From Gammaproteobacteria bacterium (GTDB taxonomy: Bacteria > Pseudomonadota > Gammaproteobacteria > HK1): a DNA stretch of 64,000 nt. The position numbers and the translations under genes are program-made. Location: positions 1 through 64,000 of the forward strand of contig JAACFO010000010.1 of assembly GCA_009937425.1 (NCBI GenBank), given 5' to 3'. The notes beneath the pieces are model-generated. The model ran no database searches. It saw nothing but the letters and a program-made list of their open reading frames with translations, and had not been told where the DNA came from. The stretch's first letter is position 1. The number at the start of each line of letters is the position of its first letter. Below, in pieces: positions 45,436 through 54,183 of the stretch.

Positions 45436-45819
45436 ATGTTGAGAGCGGTCGGGGGGTTGGCGTTTTTGTTCTTGTTGTTGTCGGCGGCCGGGAGCACGGC
45501 GGCCTCGACGGTTTACTTCAAAATCGGTGATGATTTGAAGGCTTCCTGCGACGGCACCGCCGCGGGTGAGGAAAACGCCAGCACCGCGGAGTATTTACTG
45601 TGCCTGGGTTACCTCCAGGGCGTAGTCGACACGGATGTTACTTTCGCCGAGTGGAGTGAGTATCCAAGGCAGGCCTGTATTCCCCAGGGAATTACCAGCA
45701 GCCAACTGCGCCAGACATTTCTCGTTTGGCTGAACGCCCGGCCGGATCACCTGCACTTCGGCGCGGCGAGCCTCGCGCTGACCGCCTTCGCCGAAACCTG
45801 GCCGTGCAAGAAGGAATAG
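45436..45819 (+). CDS. Rap1a/Tai-family-like secreted protein
   Basis: 127 aa from ATG 45436; GTG 45427, behind GGGGAGA, is a good alternative. Signal peptide MLRAVGGLAFLFLLLSAAGS. The mature part has the Rap1a/Tai pattern: KIGDDLKASCDG, YLLCLGYLQGVVDTD, QACIPQGITSSQLRQTFLVW and a final AFAETWPCKKE, with four cysteines at typical spacing. Founding members neutralise type VI secretion effectors in the periplasm. No effector or secretion gene is near, so this is either an orphan immunity protein or one used for another purpose. 31 bases before an EamA transporter gene. Confidence 0.75.
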   Translation: MLRAVGGLAFLFLLLSAAGSTAASTVYFKIGDDLKASCDGTAAGEENASTAEYLLCLGYLQGVVDTDVTFAEWSEYPRQACIPQGITSSQLRQTFLVWLNARPDHLHFGAASLALTAFAETWPCKKE

Positions 45820-45850
45820 GGCTACAGATGCCACGGGCCGGCAAGACCCC

Positions 45851-46765
45851 ATGAGCGCGTTGGCGACGGCCGTCGGCGACGCCGGTTTTATCCGCGGCCG
45901 CGGCTTGGTGCTTCTGTCCGGTGTGTTCCTGAGCATCGGCGGTCCGTTGATTCGACTCCTGGACGCCGCAAACGAGTGGCAGTTTCTGACCTACAGGGCC
46001 TGTGCGTTGGTCGTAGTGCTGCTGATCGTACTTGCACTGCGCTATCCAGGCCGGGTGCTGGCGACGATGCGCGCGGCCGGTTGGAATGGTGTGATCGCCG
46101 GTTGTTGTCTCGCCTGCGCCTTCGTTGCTTTCGTCTTCTCCATAACGCACACGACGGTGGCGAACACCTTGTTTCTTCTCAGCGCTGCGCCCTTTGCCGC
46201 GGCTTTGCTGGGATGGCTGGTGCTTGGCGAGACCGTGGGCCGTGCTACGTGGCTCGCCATGCTCGGCGCCTGCGCCGGTGTCGCGGTGATGATCGGCGAG
46301 GGCATAGCCGAGAGCGATTTGTTCGGTGATCTATCCGCCCTCGGGGCGGCGCTTGGTTTCGCGGGTTTCAGCGTTGCCTTGCGGCGCGGTCGCGCAGTGG
46401 ACATGGTGCCGGCGGTGCTGTTTGCGGGCATCATCAGCGGCATCACGTCGGCGCTGGTGACGGTGGCGATGGGAACCGGCCTGGATGTACCTCTGCGCGA
46501 TGTGGGCTTGTCGTTCACTTATGGTGGTGTGGGAATCGCCGGTGGTCTGCTGCTGTTCACCCTGGGTTCACGCTATGTGCCCGCCGCGGAGCTGACATTG
46601 CTGTCCCTCACCGAAGTGATCCTCGGCCCCATCTGGGTGTGGCTGGCCTTCGCCGAGGAACCAAGCCGGCTGACACTGCTCGGTGGGGCAATCCTGCTGA
46701 CCTCCATCGCGGCGCAGACGATTCACGGCGTGCGGCGGTCAAAGCCATTGCCGTTAGTGAGTTGA
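45851..46765 (+). CDS. EamA-family (DMT) transporter
   Basis: 304 aa, ten membrane spans in two repeats of five, as usual for EamA/RhaT exporters. Repeat 1 begins SGVFLSIGGPLIRLLDAANE and repeat 2 begins LSALGAALGFAGFSVALRRG, both ending in the GE-containing helix (LVLGETVGRATWLAM; TEVILGPIWVWLAFAEEPS). Probably exports an amino acid or metabolite. Likely co-transcribed with the gene before it. Confidence 0.88.
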   Translation: MSALATAVGDAGFIRGRGLVLLSGVFLSIGGPLIRLLDAANEWQFLTYRACALVVVLLIVLALRYPGRVLATMRAAGWNGVIAGCCLACAFVAFVFSITHTTVANTLFLLSAAPFAAALLGWLVLGETVGRATWLAMLGACAGVAVMIGEGIAESDLFGDLSALGAALGFAGFSVALRRGRAVDMVPAVLFAGIISGITSALVTVAMGTGLDVPLRDVGLSFTYGGVGIAGGLLLFTLGSRYVPAAELTLLSLTEVILGPIWVWLAFAEEPSRLTLLGGAILLTSIAAQTIHGVRRSKPLPLVS

Positions 46766-46782
46766 CGCTTGGCCGGGATTGA

Positions 46783-48822
46783 CTAGGGCTGTTCGCGCTT
46801 GACGATGATCGCGGTGCGATCATCGAGGGATTTTACGCCGGGAGAAAATTGCGCGAGGGCCTGGCGAAGCCGAGTCACCATGAGACCTGCCGTTCCCTCG
46901 TGATGGTTCACGATGATGTCGACGGCGCGCTCGATACCGAATTGTTCACCATCGGCATTGGTTGTTTCGAATACGCCGTCGGACAGCACCGCGAATATGT
47001 CGCCCGGGTGCATCGCCCGCGGCGAATGCGCCGGTACCGCCAGGTCGCGCATGATTCCGAAGGGTGGTGCGTCGGCCTGGAGAATTTCGGTTCGCTGCTG
47101 GTCGGCGTGAAAATGCAACAGTGGCGCCTGCCCGGCACTGAAACTGGTTAGTGAGCCGTTCTTCGTATCCACGATGGCCAGCCACGCGGTGATGAAGCGG
47201 CCGCCGAACAGGTCGTCGCAGAGTTGCTGGTTGACGTTGTGCACGATGCGCTCGAGGCTCGTGCCGCTGCGCACCGCCATTCTCAGCATAGCGCGAATTT
47301 GAGTGGCGGAAAGCGCTGGACCGACACCGTGCCCGGTGGCGTCGGCGAGCAATAACAACGCGCGATCGGCATTGTCCACCGACAATGCGATGGTGCGGCC
47401 GCTATCATCCACCCGGTAGCCGATCACATCATAGGTGTCGCCGCCGGTTTCATCGGCGGAGTCGCTGAAGGCGTCGATATCGAAGCCCTCCAGGTAGGGA
47501 ATGCGCTCGGGCAGGGCGCTCTGCTGTATGCGGCGTGCTACCTGCAGGTCATCTTCGATGCGTACCAGCGAACGAAGGCGTTGGCGCATGCGCTCATGGG
47601 CGTCGGCGAGCTCCTGTATTTCCGTAACATTGGAATCGATGTCGGCGCCTCCCTGCAAATCACCCTGACTGATGCGGGCAGTGTCCCTGGCCAACGCCTC
47701 GATGGGTTGGCTGTATCGCTCCGAGAGCACGAACACCCGCACAAAAGCGATCAGCAGCACGATAACGACAATCGAGCCCACCCATGTGCGCAACTGCATC
47801 AATGTGCCGAGTATGCCTTTCTCCGGTACCAGCACGACGATCCACAGTGAGCGCTCGGGGCCAAGGGCGAACAAGCGCCGTTGCCCCCAATAAATCTCGC
47901 CTTCGTTGGAAAAGCGCACGGCATGATTGGCCGAATTTCGCGACGCCAGTGCGTCGTGGGCTTCGTCGGAAAGCACCCAGCCGAAGTCGACGGCGCGCTT
48001 CAGAAGTGCTTCGCGTTGTGCTTCCCTGGTGGTGAATCGCGGATGCCTGGGTACGCCGATGACGCGGTCGTTGCTGGTGAATACGGCCACGCCACCGCCG
48101 CCGCTGACCTGCAGGTTGCTGGTGAAGCGCGAGATATCTTCGAGGGAAATGTCGAAGGCGATGATGCGTTTGCGTTTCTTGCCGTCGCCAAAGGGCAGGG
48201 CCACGGTGATGCCCGGTGCCTTGGTGGTGTAGAAGGTGTAGGGCTTGGTCCAATGTATGCGTGGCCGGGTCAGGACTTCCGTATTGCGCACCAGACTCAC
48301 CTGGGCGTGTACGGCTCCCTGGAACCACGGGCGTTGGCGGGGATCGTAGTCCAGCTCCTTCCAGATCACCTTTGGCTTTGCACCGTCTTCTCCCCACAGA
48401 TGCCAGCGGGTGCGCGCTCCCCATTTCGATCGACGGGTTTCGCGATTCTCCCAGCCGTCGGCTGTTCGAATCAGCATGTATTCGCGGCCGCTGTCATCGG
48501 CGACGAGCACGGTGGATACCTGGGGGAATTGTGTCAGCAGGGGTTTGAACAGGGGATTTAGCTTCGCCGGACGGTCGTCGTTCAGAAGTCCCTGGTCGCC
48601 CCAATCGCTGGCCGTTCGCAACGCCGCCTCGACCGGCTCGAAGAACCGATGTAGCTCCACCTCGGTGACCGTGAGACTGTGGCCGATGACCTCCCGGGCG
48701 AGGGACTCGAGCAAGTGGCGTGCCGCGAACACGGATACCGCGATGATGCCGCCACCCACCAGCACAATAATGAGTAGAAAATTGCGCAGCAGGCCCTGAC
48801 GGATGCTCGTTGATCGCCTCAT
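46783..48822 (-). CDS. membrane sensor with HAMP and SpoIIE-type PP2C phosphatase domain
   Basis: 679 aa from ATG 48822. One span near residues 10-30 (LRNFLLIIVLVGGGIIAVSV), a ~280-residue periplasmic Cache-like sensor, a second span (LRTWVGSIVVIVLLIAFVRV), HAMP domain with EPIEALARDTARIS-like QPIEALARDTARISQGD, then a SpoIIE phosphatase domain with LLLADATGHGVGPALSA, GRFITAWLAIVD and VLSDGVFETTNADGEQFG. Such proteins usually dephosphorylate an anti-sigma antagonist, none of which is near. 19 bases after the enoyl-CoA hydratase, so it may share that operon's transcript. Confidence 0.87.
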   Translation of the reverse strand: MRRSTSIRQGLLRNFLLIIVLVGGGIIAVSVFAARHLLESLAREVIGHSLTVTEVELHRFFEPVEAALRTASDWGDQGLLNDDRPAKLNPLFKPLLTQFPQVSTVLVADDSGREYMLIRTADGWENRETRRSKWGARTRWHLWGEDGAKPKVIWKELDYDPRQRPWFQGAVHAQVSLVRNTEVLTRPRIHWTKPYTFYTTKAPGITVALPFGDGKKRKRIIAFDISLEDISRFTSNLQVSGGGGVAVFTSNDRVIGVPRHPRFTTREAQREALLKRAVDFGWVLSDEAHDALASRNSANHAVRFSNEGEIYWGQRRLFALGPERSLWIVVLVPEKGILGTLMQLRTWVGSIVVIVLLIAFVRVFVLSERYSQPIEALARDTARISQGDLQGGADIDSNVTEIQELADAHERMRQRLRSLVRIEDDLQVARRIQQSALPERIPYLEGFDIDAFSDSADETGGDTYDVIGYRVDDSGRTIALSVDNADRALLLLADATGHGVGPALSATQIRAMLRMAVRSGTSLERIVHNVNQQLCDDLFGGRFITAWLAIVDTKNGSLTSFSAGQAPLLHFHADQQRTEILQADAPPFGIMRDLAVPAHSPRAMHPGDIFAVLSDGVFETTNADGEQFGIERAVDIIVNHHEGTAGLMVTRLRQALAQFSPGVKSLDDRTAIIVKREQP

Positions 48823-48841
48823 GAAGGTCTCGAGGTTCCCG

Positions 48842-49615
48842 TCAGCGTCCCTTGAAGTCCGGTGGCCGACGTTCGGCCATGGCCGCGATGCCTTCCCGGA
48901 AGTCGTCACTGGTGCGAAGCTTGCTCTGCTCGGCCAGTTCATGATCGGTAATGCGGGCGATCTCCTCGGCAAGGCCGTTGCGTAAGGTTGCCCGAATCGA
49001 CTGCACCGCCAGGGGCGCGGAACCGGCAATTTCCCGGGCCAGCGCAGTTGCGCGCTCGCGCACTTGCGTTTGTGCGACCAGTTCGTCGGCGAGACCCATG
49101 GACACGGCTTCGTCGCCTTTGATGCGGCGCCCGGTAAACAGCAGAAGACTCGCCTGGGTGCGCCCCACCAGGCGAGGCAGGGTGACGCTCAGGCCGAAAC
49201 CCTGGTGGAAGCCGAGCCTGGCGAAGTTCGCGGAGAAACGCGCTTGTTCGCAGGTGACGCGAAAGTCTGCCGAAAGCGCAAGACCGAGACCGCCGCCGAT
49301 GGCCGCCCCGTGCACCGCCGCCACCACCGGTTTGCGGCCGCTGAAGATGCGCACGGCTTCCACGTACAACTGGCTCGCCTGGTTGTCCAGTTGATCGTTG
49401 CCCCAGGATTCTCGGCTTTGGAAATTTGCTCCGGCACAAAAATGCTTGCCCTCCGAGCACAGAACGATTGCCCGGCAGTTGACATCGTCGTCGAGCTCTT
49501 CGTAGGTGTTGGCAATTTCACGGATGAGGTCGAAATCGAAGAAATTATTCGGCGGACGGTGGATTTCGACGCTCGCTACGTGATCGGAGATCGTGACGCT
49601 GATGTCGCTACTCAT
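48842..49615 (-). CDS. enoyl-CoA hydratase/isomerase family protein
   Basis: 257 aa from the ATG at 49615 (MSSDISVTI). Crotonase fold with oxyanion segments SEGKHFCAGANFQ and VHGAAIGGGLGLALSADFRV, then FARLGFHQGFGLSVTLPRLV, where one of the two usual catalytic glutamates would be; here Gly/His-rich instead, so isomerase or hydrolase roles cannot be ruled out. Part of an acyl-CoA breakdown operon with the ligase and dehydrogenase upstream. Confidence 0.87.
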   Translation of the reverse strand: MSSDISVTISDHVASVEIHRPPNNFFDFDLIREIANTYEELDDDVNCRAIVLCSEGKHFCAGANFQSRESWGNDQLDNQASQLYVEAVRIFSGRKPVVAAVHGAAIGGGLGLALSADFRVTCEQARFSANFARLGFHQGFGLSVTLPRLVGRTQASLLLFTGRRIKGDEAVSMGLADELVAQTQVRERATALAREIAGSAPLAVQSIRATLRNGLAEEIARITDHELAEQSKLRTSDDFREGIAAMAERRPPDFKGR

Positions 49616-49634
49616 GAATGATGTTTTCCATTGT

Positions 49635-51812
49635 CTAGTCTGCCGCGAGGGGGTGATCACCGGGCGTTTTGTTGTTACCGGTGATGATCAATGCATCGAC
49701 CACGCTGACGCCTTTGCCCGGCGGGTGAACGATGACCGGGTTGAGATCCAGGGACGACAGGTTATCAGCCGAGGCGGCGAACCGGGATACCATCGCCGTG
49801 AGATCCACGAGTGCATCCATGTCCGCGGCGGGCATTCCCGCGCTGCCGTCCAACAGCCGCTTTCCCTTCCAATTGTCCAGTAGTTCGAGCAACTGGTTTC
49901 GGCTCGCAGGCGCCGGTGTGACGATGACGTCGTCGAGCACCTCTACCAGGGTGCCGCCGGCGCCGAGCATGACCATGGGTCCAAAATCCGGATCGCGGCT
50001 GGTGCCGATGATGATCTCGATGCCGCTATCACTCATCGGTGATACCAGGACGCCATGAATGTTCGCTTCGGGCTGATGATGGCGCGCACTATCCAGGATC
50101 GCGTGATAGGCCGTTCGGACGGCATCATCGGTTTGCAGGTCGAGTGCCAGCGCACCGGCTTGCGCTCTGTGGCTGATGTCCGGAGACTGGACTTTCAGCG
50201 CCACCGATTGTTCGATCCGCGCCGCGGCGGCGACCGCTTGTTCTTCACTGGTAGCCAGGGTGTCGCGATTGGTGGTGAAGCCCAGATCCGAGAGCAGGGA
50301 CTTGGCCTCGTGCTCGCACAAAACACCTTCGGCGTTGGCGAGGCGCGCGGCAATCGGTGCGGGAATTTCCAAAGACTCGACCGCGTCATCATTGTCCCTG
50401 GCAAATCGATGGAGAAAACGCCGGTAGTCCGCCATGGCCGATATGGCCCGCGCCGCGTTCGGCATGCTGGTGAGACAGGGAAAACCGGCGCGCGCGAGCA
50501 AGTCGATGGCCTCGGGGTGGGCGAGGGTGTAGGCGCAGAAGATGACCGGCATTTGGATGGCTTTACCAAGGCGGGTCAAGTCTGCCAGCTGTGGCTTGAC
50601 GTATTTCAATAGTCCGAGGGAGCCGGCAATCAATACCGCATCGATGTTGGGCGATGCCGCGATCAACTCTAGCACCGGAGCGTAGCCCAGATGGAAGATG
50701 ACCTGGGCGGTCACGTCTACGGGGTTTCGCGACGTGCCGTAGGCGGGCAACAGGCGGTCGATGGCGGCCCGGGTTTCGTCGTCCAGGGGTGGGACTTCGA
50801 GGCCGTGTGCTTCACACACATCGGCAAGCCAGATGCCGGCACCACCGGAGGGGGTAAGAATGGCGACGCGCTTGCCTTTGGGAAGACGATCGTGGAAAAA
50901 CGAAAAACCCGCGGCGATGTCGAGCATTTCATCTACGTCTCGCCCGGATACGACGCCATAACGCTCGAACATGGCCTCGTAGACGCGCTGTGAGCCGGCA
51001 AGAGATGCCGTGTGCGAAGCCGCCGCTGTGGCGCCCGCTTCGGAACCTCCGACCTTGGCCAACACCAGCGGTTTGCGCAGCGCCGCCGCCCGGGATGCAA
51101 TGCGCGTGAACTTCTCGGGTGTGCGAAAGCCTTCGACGAATCCGAGCACGACGTTGGTGGCTTGGTCGTCGAGGAGATAATCGATCACTTCCAGTCCTTC
51201 GAGTCCCGCCTCATTGCCCATGCTGACGACGAAGCTGAAGCGCAGCTCCTTCGGGCGCCCGCGATTAAAAAAGGAGAAGCCGATACCGCCGCTCTGTGAG
51301 ACGACGGCGATGCCGCCGCCGGCGCTGTGCACAGGCGTAAGCCCGCCCTCGACATCGAAGATCGTCGGACTGAATGTTGCCGTGAGCGGCGTGGCGGAAT
51401 TCATGAAACCTTCGCCGTTGGGGCCCAGTACCGCCAGATCATAGCGCTCGACCACCCGGCGAATGGCGGCCTCCCGGGCAATACCGTCCGCGCCACGCTC
51501 TTCGGCAAAGCCCGAGCTGATGATGACTGCCGCGCGCACGCCGCGTTCGCCACAGGCTTCCAGCGCGTCGGCAACATAGGCGGCCGGTATGGTGACGATA
51601 GCCAGGTCTACCGCCTGGGGCAGCGCAGCCACGGATGGATAGGCGGTGAGCCCGTCTATACACGCGTGACTGCGGCTGATCGGATACAACGGGCCGTCGA
51701 AGCCGTGCTGGCGCACGGCATCGACGATGCGTCCCCGAATGCCGCTCTTGTCGGGGGATGCGCCGACCAGGGCGATGGAGCGGGGCCAGAAAAGCGCGTC
51801 GAGATCGGGCAT
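49635..51812 (-). CDS. ADP-forming acyl-CoA ligase (acetyl-CoA synthetase-like, alpha-beta fusion)
   Basis: 725 aa from the ATG at 51812 (MPDLDALFWPRSIALVGAS). CoA-binding Rossmann domain (to ~130), flavodoxin-like ligase domain with the phosphohistidine in TAAASHTASLAG, then a C-terminal ATP-grasp domain (from ~520: NAEGVLCEHEAKSLLSDLGF, PVIVHPPGKG). Both subunit types are fused in one chain. It interconverts acyl-CoA and acid with ATP/ADP and phosphate. 19 bases before the hydratase gene and 13 after the dehydrogenase. Confidence 0.88.
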   Translation of the reverse strand: MPDLDALFWPRSIALVGASPDKSGIRGRIVDAVRQHGFDGPLYPISRSHACIDGLTAYPSVAALPQAVDLAIVTIPAAYVADALEACGERGVRAAVIISSGFAEERGADGIAREAAIRRVVERYDLAVLGPNGEGFMNSATPLTATFSPTIFDVEGGLTPVHSAGGGIAVVSQSGGIGFSFFNRGRPKELRFSFVVSMGNEAGLEGLEVIDYLLDDQATNVVLGFVEGFRTPEKFTRIASRAAALRKPLVLAKVGGSEAGATAAASHTASLAGSQRVYEAMFERYGVVSGRDVDEMLDIAAGFSFFHDRLPKGKRVAILTPSGGAGIWLADVCEAHGLEVPPLDDETRAAIDRLLPAYGTSRNPVDVTAQVIFHLGYAPVLELIAASPNIDAVLIAGSLGLLKYVKPQLADLTRLGKAIQMPVIFCAYTLAHPEAIDLLARAGFPCLTSMPNAARAISAMADYRRFLHRFARDNDDAVESLEIPAPIAARLANAEGVLCEHEAKSLLSDLGFTTNRDTLATSEEQAVAAAARIEQSVALKVQSPDISHRAQAGALALDLQTDDAVRTAYHAILDSARHHQPEANIHGVLVSPMSDSGIEIIIGTSRDPDFGPMVMLGAGGTLVEVLDDVIVTPAPASRNQLLELLDNWKGKRLLDGSAGMPAADMDALVDLTAMVSRFAASADNLSSLDLNPVIVHPPGKGVSVVDALIITGNNKTPGDHPLAAD

Positions 51813-51825
51813 GGCAAGTCGGCTG

Positions 51826-52986
51826 TCAGCGCAGCCCCAGCCCGCGGGCAATAATGCCGCGTAGAATCTCGCGGGTGCCGCCCTGGATAGTGAGCTTTGG
51901 CGCGATCAACGTCGCATAGGCCAGGGTTTGATCGAAGTTCATTCGGTTGCCCGGCGCCGGCTGTCCGGCGGGGGCCAGATCCCGGGCTCTGCCCGGCAGT
52001 GCCTGTTCCCAGTTGGTGCCCAGTTCCTTTACCAGCGCCGACTCGATCTCCGGCAACTCGCCGGCTTCGAGCATACCCGCCACCGACAGCGACATGTTGC
52101 GAAGCGTGGTGAGCTGCGCCACCAGACGGCCGATGCCCTCGGTCAAACGCTCGCCGGGATTGGCCGCCGCCAGATCGACGAGTTCGTAGAGAACGTAGAT
52201 GGTCTCGAGAAAACGTTCCGGGCCGCTGCGCTCGTAGGCGAGCTCGCTGGTCGCCTGCTTCCACGCCATGTCGGCTTCACCGATGAGATGGTTCTCCGGC
52301 ACCACGACATCGTCGAAAACCACCTCGTTGAAATCGTGATTACCGGTCATGTTGTAAATGGGCGTGACGCTGATCCCCGGCGTTTGCATGTGGATCAAGA
52401 ATTGACTGAGGCCGTGACGCCGATTGTCCTCGCTCGCCGGCGAAGTACGCAGCAGGGCGATCATGTAATCGGAACGATGGGCGTTGCTGGTCCAGATCTT
52501 GCGCCCGTTAATGCGCCAGCCGTCGTCGCAGCGTTGCGCCGTGGAGCGCGCCGCGAACAAATCCGAACCCGAGTCTGGTTCGCTCATGCCGATGCAGAAA
52601 TAGCATTCACCGCGAACGATTTTCGGCAGTATGGCGCGCCGGATCTCTTCATCGGCGTAACGCAACAGCACCGGACCGCTTTGCCGGTCGGCCACCCAGT
52701 GCGCCCACACTGGTGCGCCGACGGCAAGCAACTCTTCGGTGACCACATAGCGCTCCAGAAAGGAATGCTGGTGTCCGCCGTATTCCTTTGGCCAGGTCAT
52801 GCCGATGAAACCTTGCGCACCGCACTTGCGGCTGAATTCCGGCGAATGGCGATTGAGACCGGGGCCGAGGCCCGGTTCGAATGTGCCGGCGTCGATCTCG
52901 CGCTTGATGAAGTCGCGCACCCGTGATCGCATGGCGTCCGCCTGGGGCGGTAGGCTTACAGGATCGAAGCTGATTGTCCCGGTCAT
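51826..52986 (-). CDS. acyl-CoA dehydrogenase
   Basis: 386 aa from ATG 52986. FAD-dependent alpha-beta desaturase of acyl-CoA. Marks: FIGMTWPKEYGGHQHSFLER, the FAD-binding FCIGMSEPDSGSDLFAARST, WTSNAHRSDYMIAL, YERSGPERFLETIY and a C-terminal QGGTREILRGIIARGLGL with the catalytic-type Glu. First gene of the operon; divergent from a second dehydrogenase at 53103, with 116 bases between starts. Confidence 0.9.
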   Translation of the reverse strand: MTGTISFDPVSLPPQADAMRSRVRDFIKREIDAGTFEPGLGPGLNRHSPEFSRKCGAQGFIGMTWPKEYGGHQHSFLERYVVTEELLAVGAPVWAHWVADRQSGPVLLRYADEEIRRAILPKIVRGECYFCIGMSEPDSGSDLFAARSTAQRCDDGWRINGRKIWTSNAHRSDYMIALLRTSPASEDNRRHGLSQFLIHMQTPGISVTPIYNMTGNHDFNEVVFDDVVVPENHLIGEADMAWKQATSELAYERSGPERFLETIYVLYELVDLAAANPGERLTEGIGRLVAQLTTLRNMSLSVAGMLEAGELPEIESALVKELGTNWEQALPGRARDLAPAGQPAPGNRMNFDQTLAYATLIAPKLTIQGGTREILRGIIARGLGLR

Positions 52987-53102
52987 GTGCGGGTGTCCCC
53001 GTGAAAACCCCGTGGAAGAATAGCAATCCCTGGAAGAAACCGACACGATAGGCACTCGAGGAACGCCCGACGATAGTACATAGTTCAGCCGATGACCATG
53101 CC

Positions 53103-54179
53103 ATGATTAGCGGGACAGTTAAGGCCGATCCCCTCATTGTCGAGACCGTTAACCGTGTGTGCACGGATTTGTGCTCACCGGAGCTGGTGAATGCCGCCGA
53201 GGATGGGGATTGGCCGTCGGATCTCTGGGAAGCCATGGAGAGCACCGGTTTATCCCTGGCCTGGGTGCCGGAGGCCGCGGGGGGCCCGGGAGCGTCTCTG
53301 GCGGACGGTTTTGCCGTGGTTCGGGCGTCGGCGCGATTTGCCGCGCCGGTTCCAGTGGCGGAAACCCTGTGTGCCGGCTGGCTTCTGGCCCAGGCCGGAC
53401 TGCAGGCGCCCGCGGGTCCAATGAGCGTGGCGCCGGTGCGACCACAGGAGAAGCTCGCAAGGGATGCCGCCGGCCTGCTGCACGGATCGGCCAACGACGT
53501 GCCCTACGCCGGGTCCAGCACTCACCTGGTGGTGGTCGTCTCGGAGCTGGACTCGCCGCTGGTGGGGCTGGTTTCGGCTACAGACTGCAGGTTTGCATCC
53601 GGCAGCAATTTAGCCGGTGAAGCCCAGGGCGCCGTCGACTTCGAGGATGTGCGTCCCGTGGATACGGGCTACATGGCCGGGCCGGATCCCCTGGATGCTC
53701 TGCAACGCATGGGTGCCGCCATACGTGCGCAACAGATGGCGGGCGCCCTGGAACGCATCCTCGATTTGTCCCTGGAATATGCCCGGGAGCGGGTTCAATT
53801 CGGCAGGCCCATCGCGCGCTTTCAAGCCATCCAGCACAGCCTCGCATCACTGGCCGGTGAAGTGGCCGCGGCAGGCGCGGCGGCGGACGCCGCCGCATCG
53901 GCAATCATCCGGCACGGCATCGACGATCAGCGCACATTATTCACCATTGCCGCGGCCAAGATCCGCGCCGGCGAGGCCGCCGGAGCGGGCGCCGCCATTG
54001 CCCACCAGGTACACGGCGCAATGGGGTTCACCCGTGAATACAGTCTGCACCACAGCACCCGGCGACTGTGGGCATGGCGCGACGACTTCGGCGCCGAGAG
54101 CATCTGGGCCATGCGCCTGGGAGAGATCGCGATCAACGGGGGCGCCAGGGCACTTTGGCCCACCTTGACGTCGCTGTGA
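53103..54179 (+). CDS. acyl-CoA dehydrogenase, second subunit type
   Basis: 358 aa. Shorter and more diverged than its neighbour: the FAD-binding middle is reduced, but ERVQFGRPIARFQAIQHSLA and VHGAMGFTREYSLHHSTRRL keep the C-terminal helical domain and Glu. Pairs of a normal and a shorter dehydrogenase, encoded together, form mixed alpha2beta2 enzymes in steroid and other bulky-chain breakdown in actinobacteria; similar assembly is possible here but is inference. Confidence 0.87.
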   Translation: MISGTVKADPLIVETVNRVCTDLCSPELVNAAEDGDWPSDLWEAMESTGLSLAWVPEAAGGPGASLADGFAVVRASARFAAPVPVAETLCAGWLLAQAGLQAPAGPMSVAPVRPQEKLARDAAGLLHGSANDVPYAGSSTHLVVVVSELDSPLVGLVSATDCRFASGSNLAGEAQGAVDFEDVRPVDTGYMAGPDPLDALQRMGAAIRAQQMAGALERILDLSLEYARERVQFGRPIARFQAIQHSLASLAGEVAAAGAAADAAASAIIRHGIDDQRTLFTIAAAKIRAGEAAGAGAAIAHQVHGAMGFTREYSLHHSTRRLWAWRDDFGAESIWAMRLGEIAINGGARALWPTLTSL

Positions 54180-54183
54180 AAAA

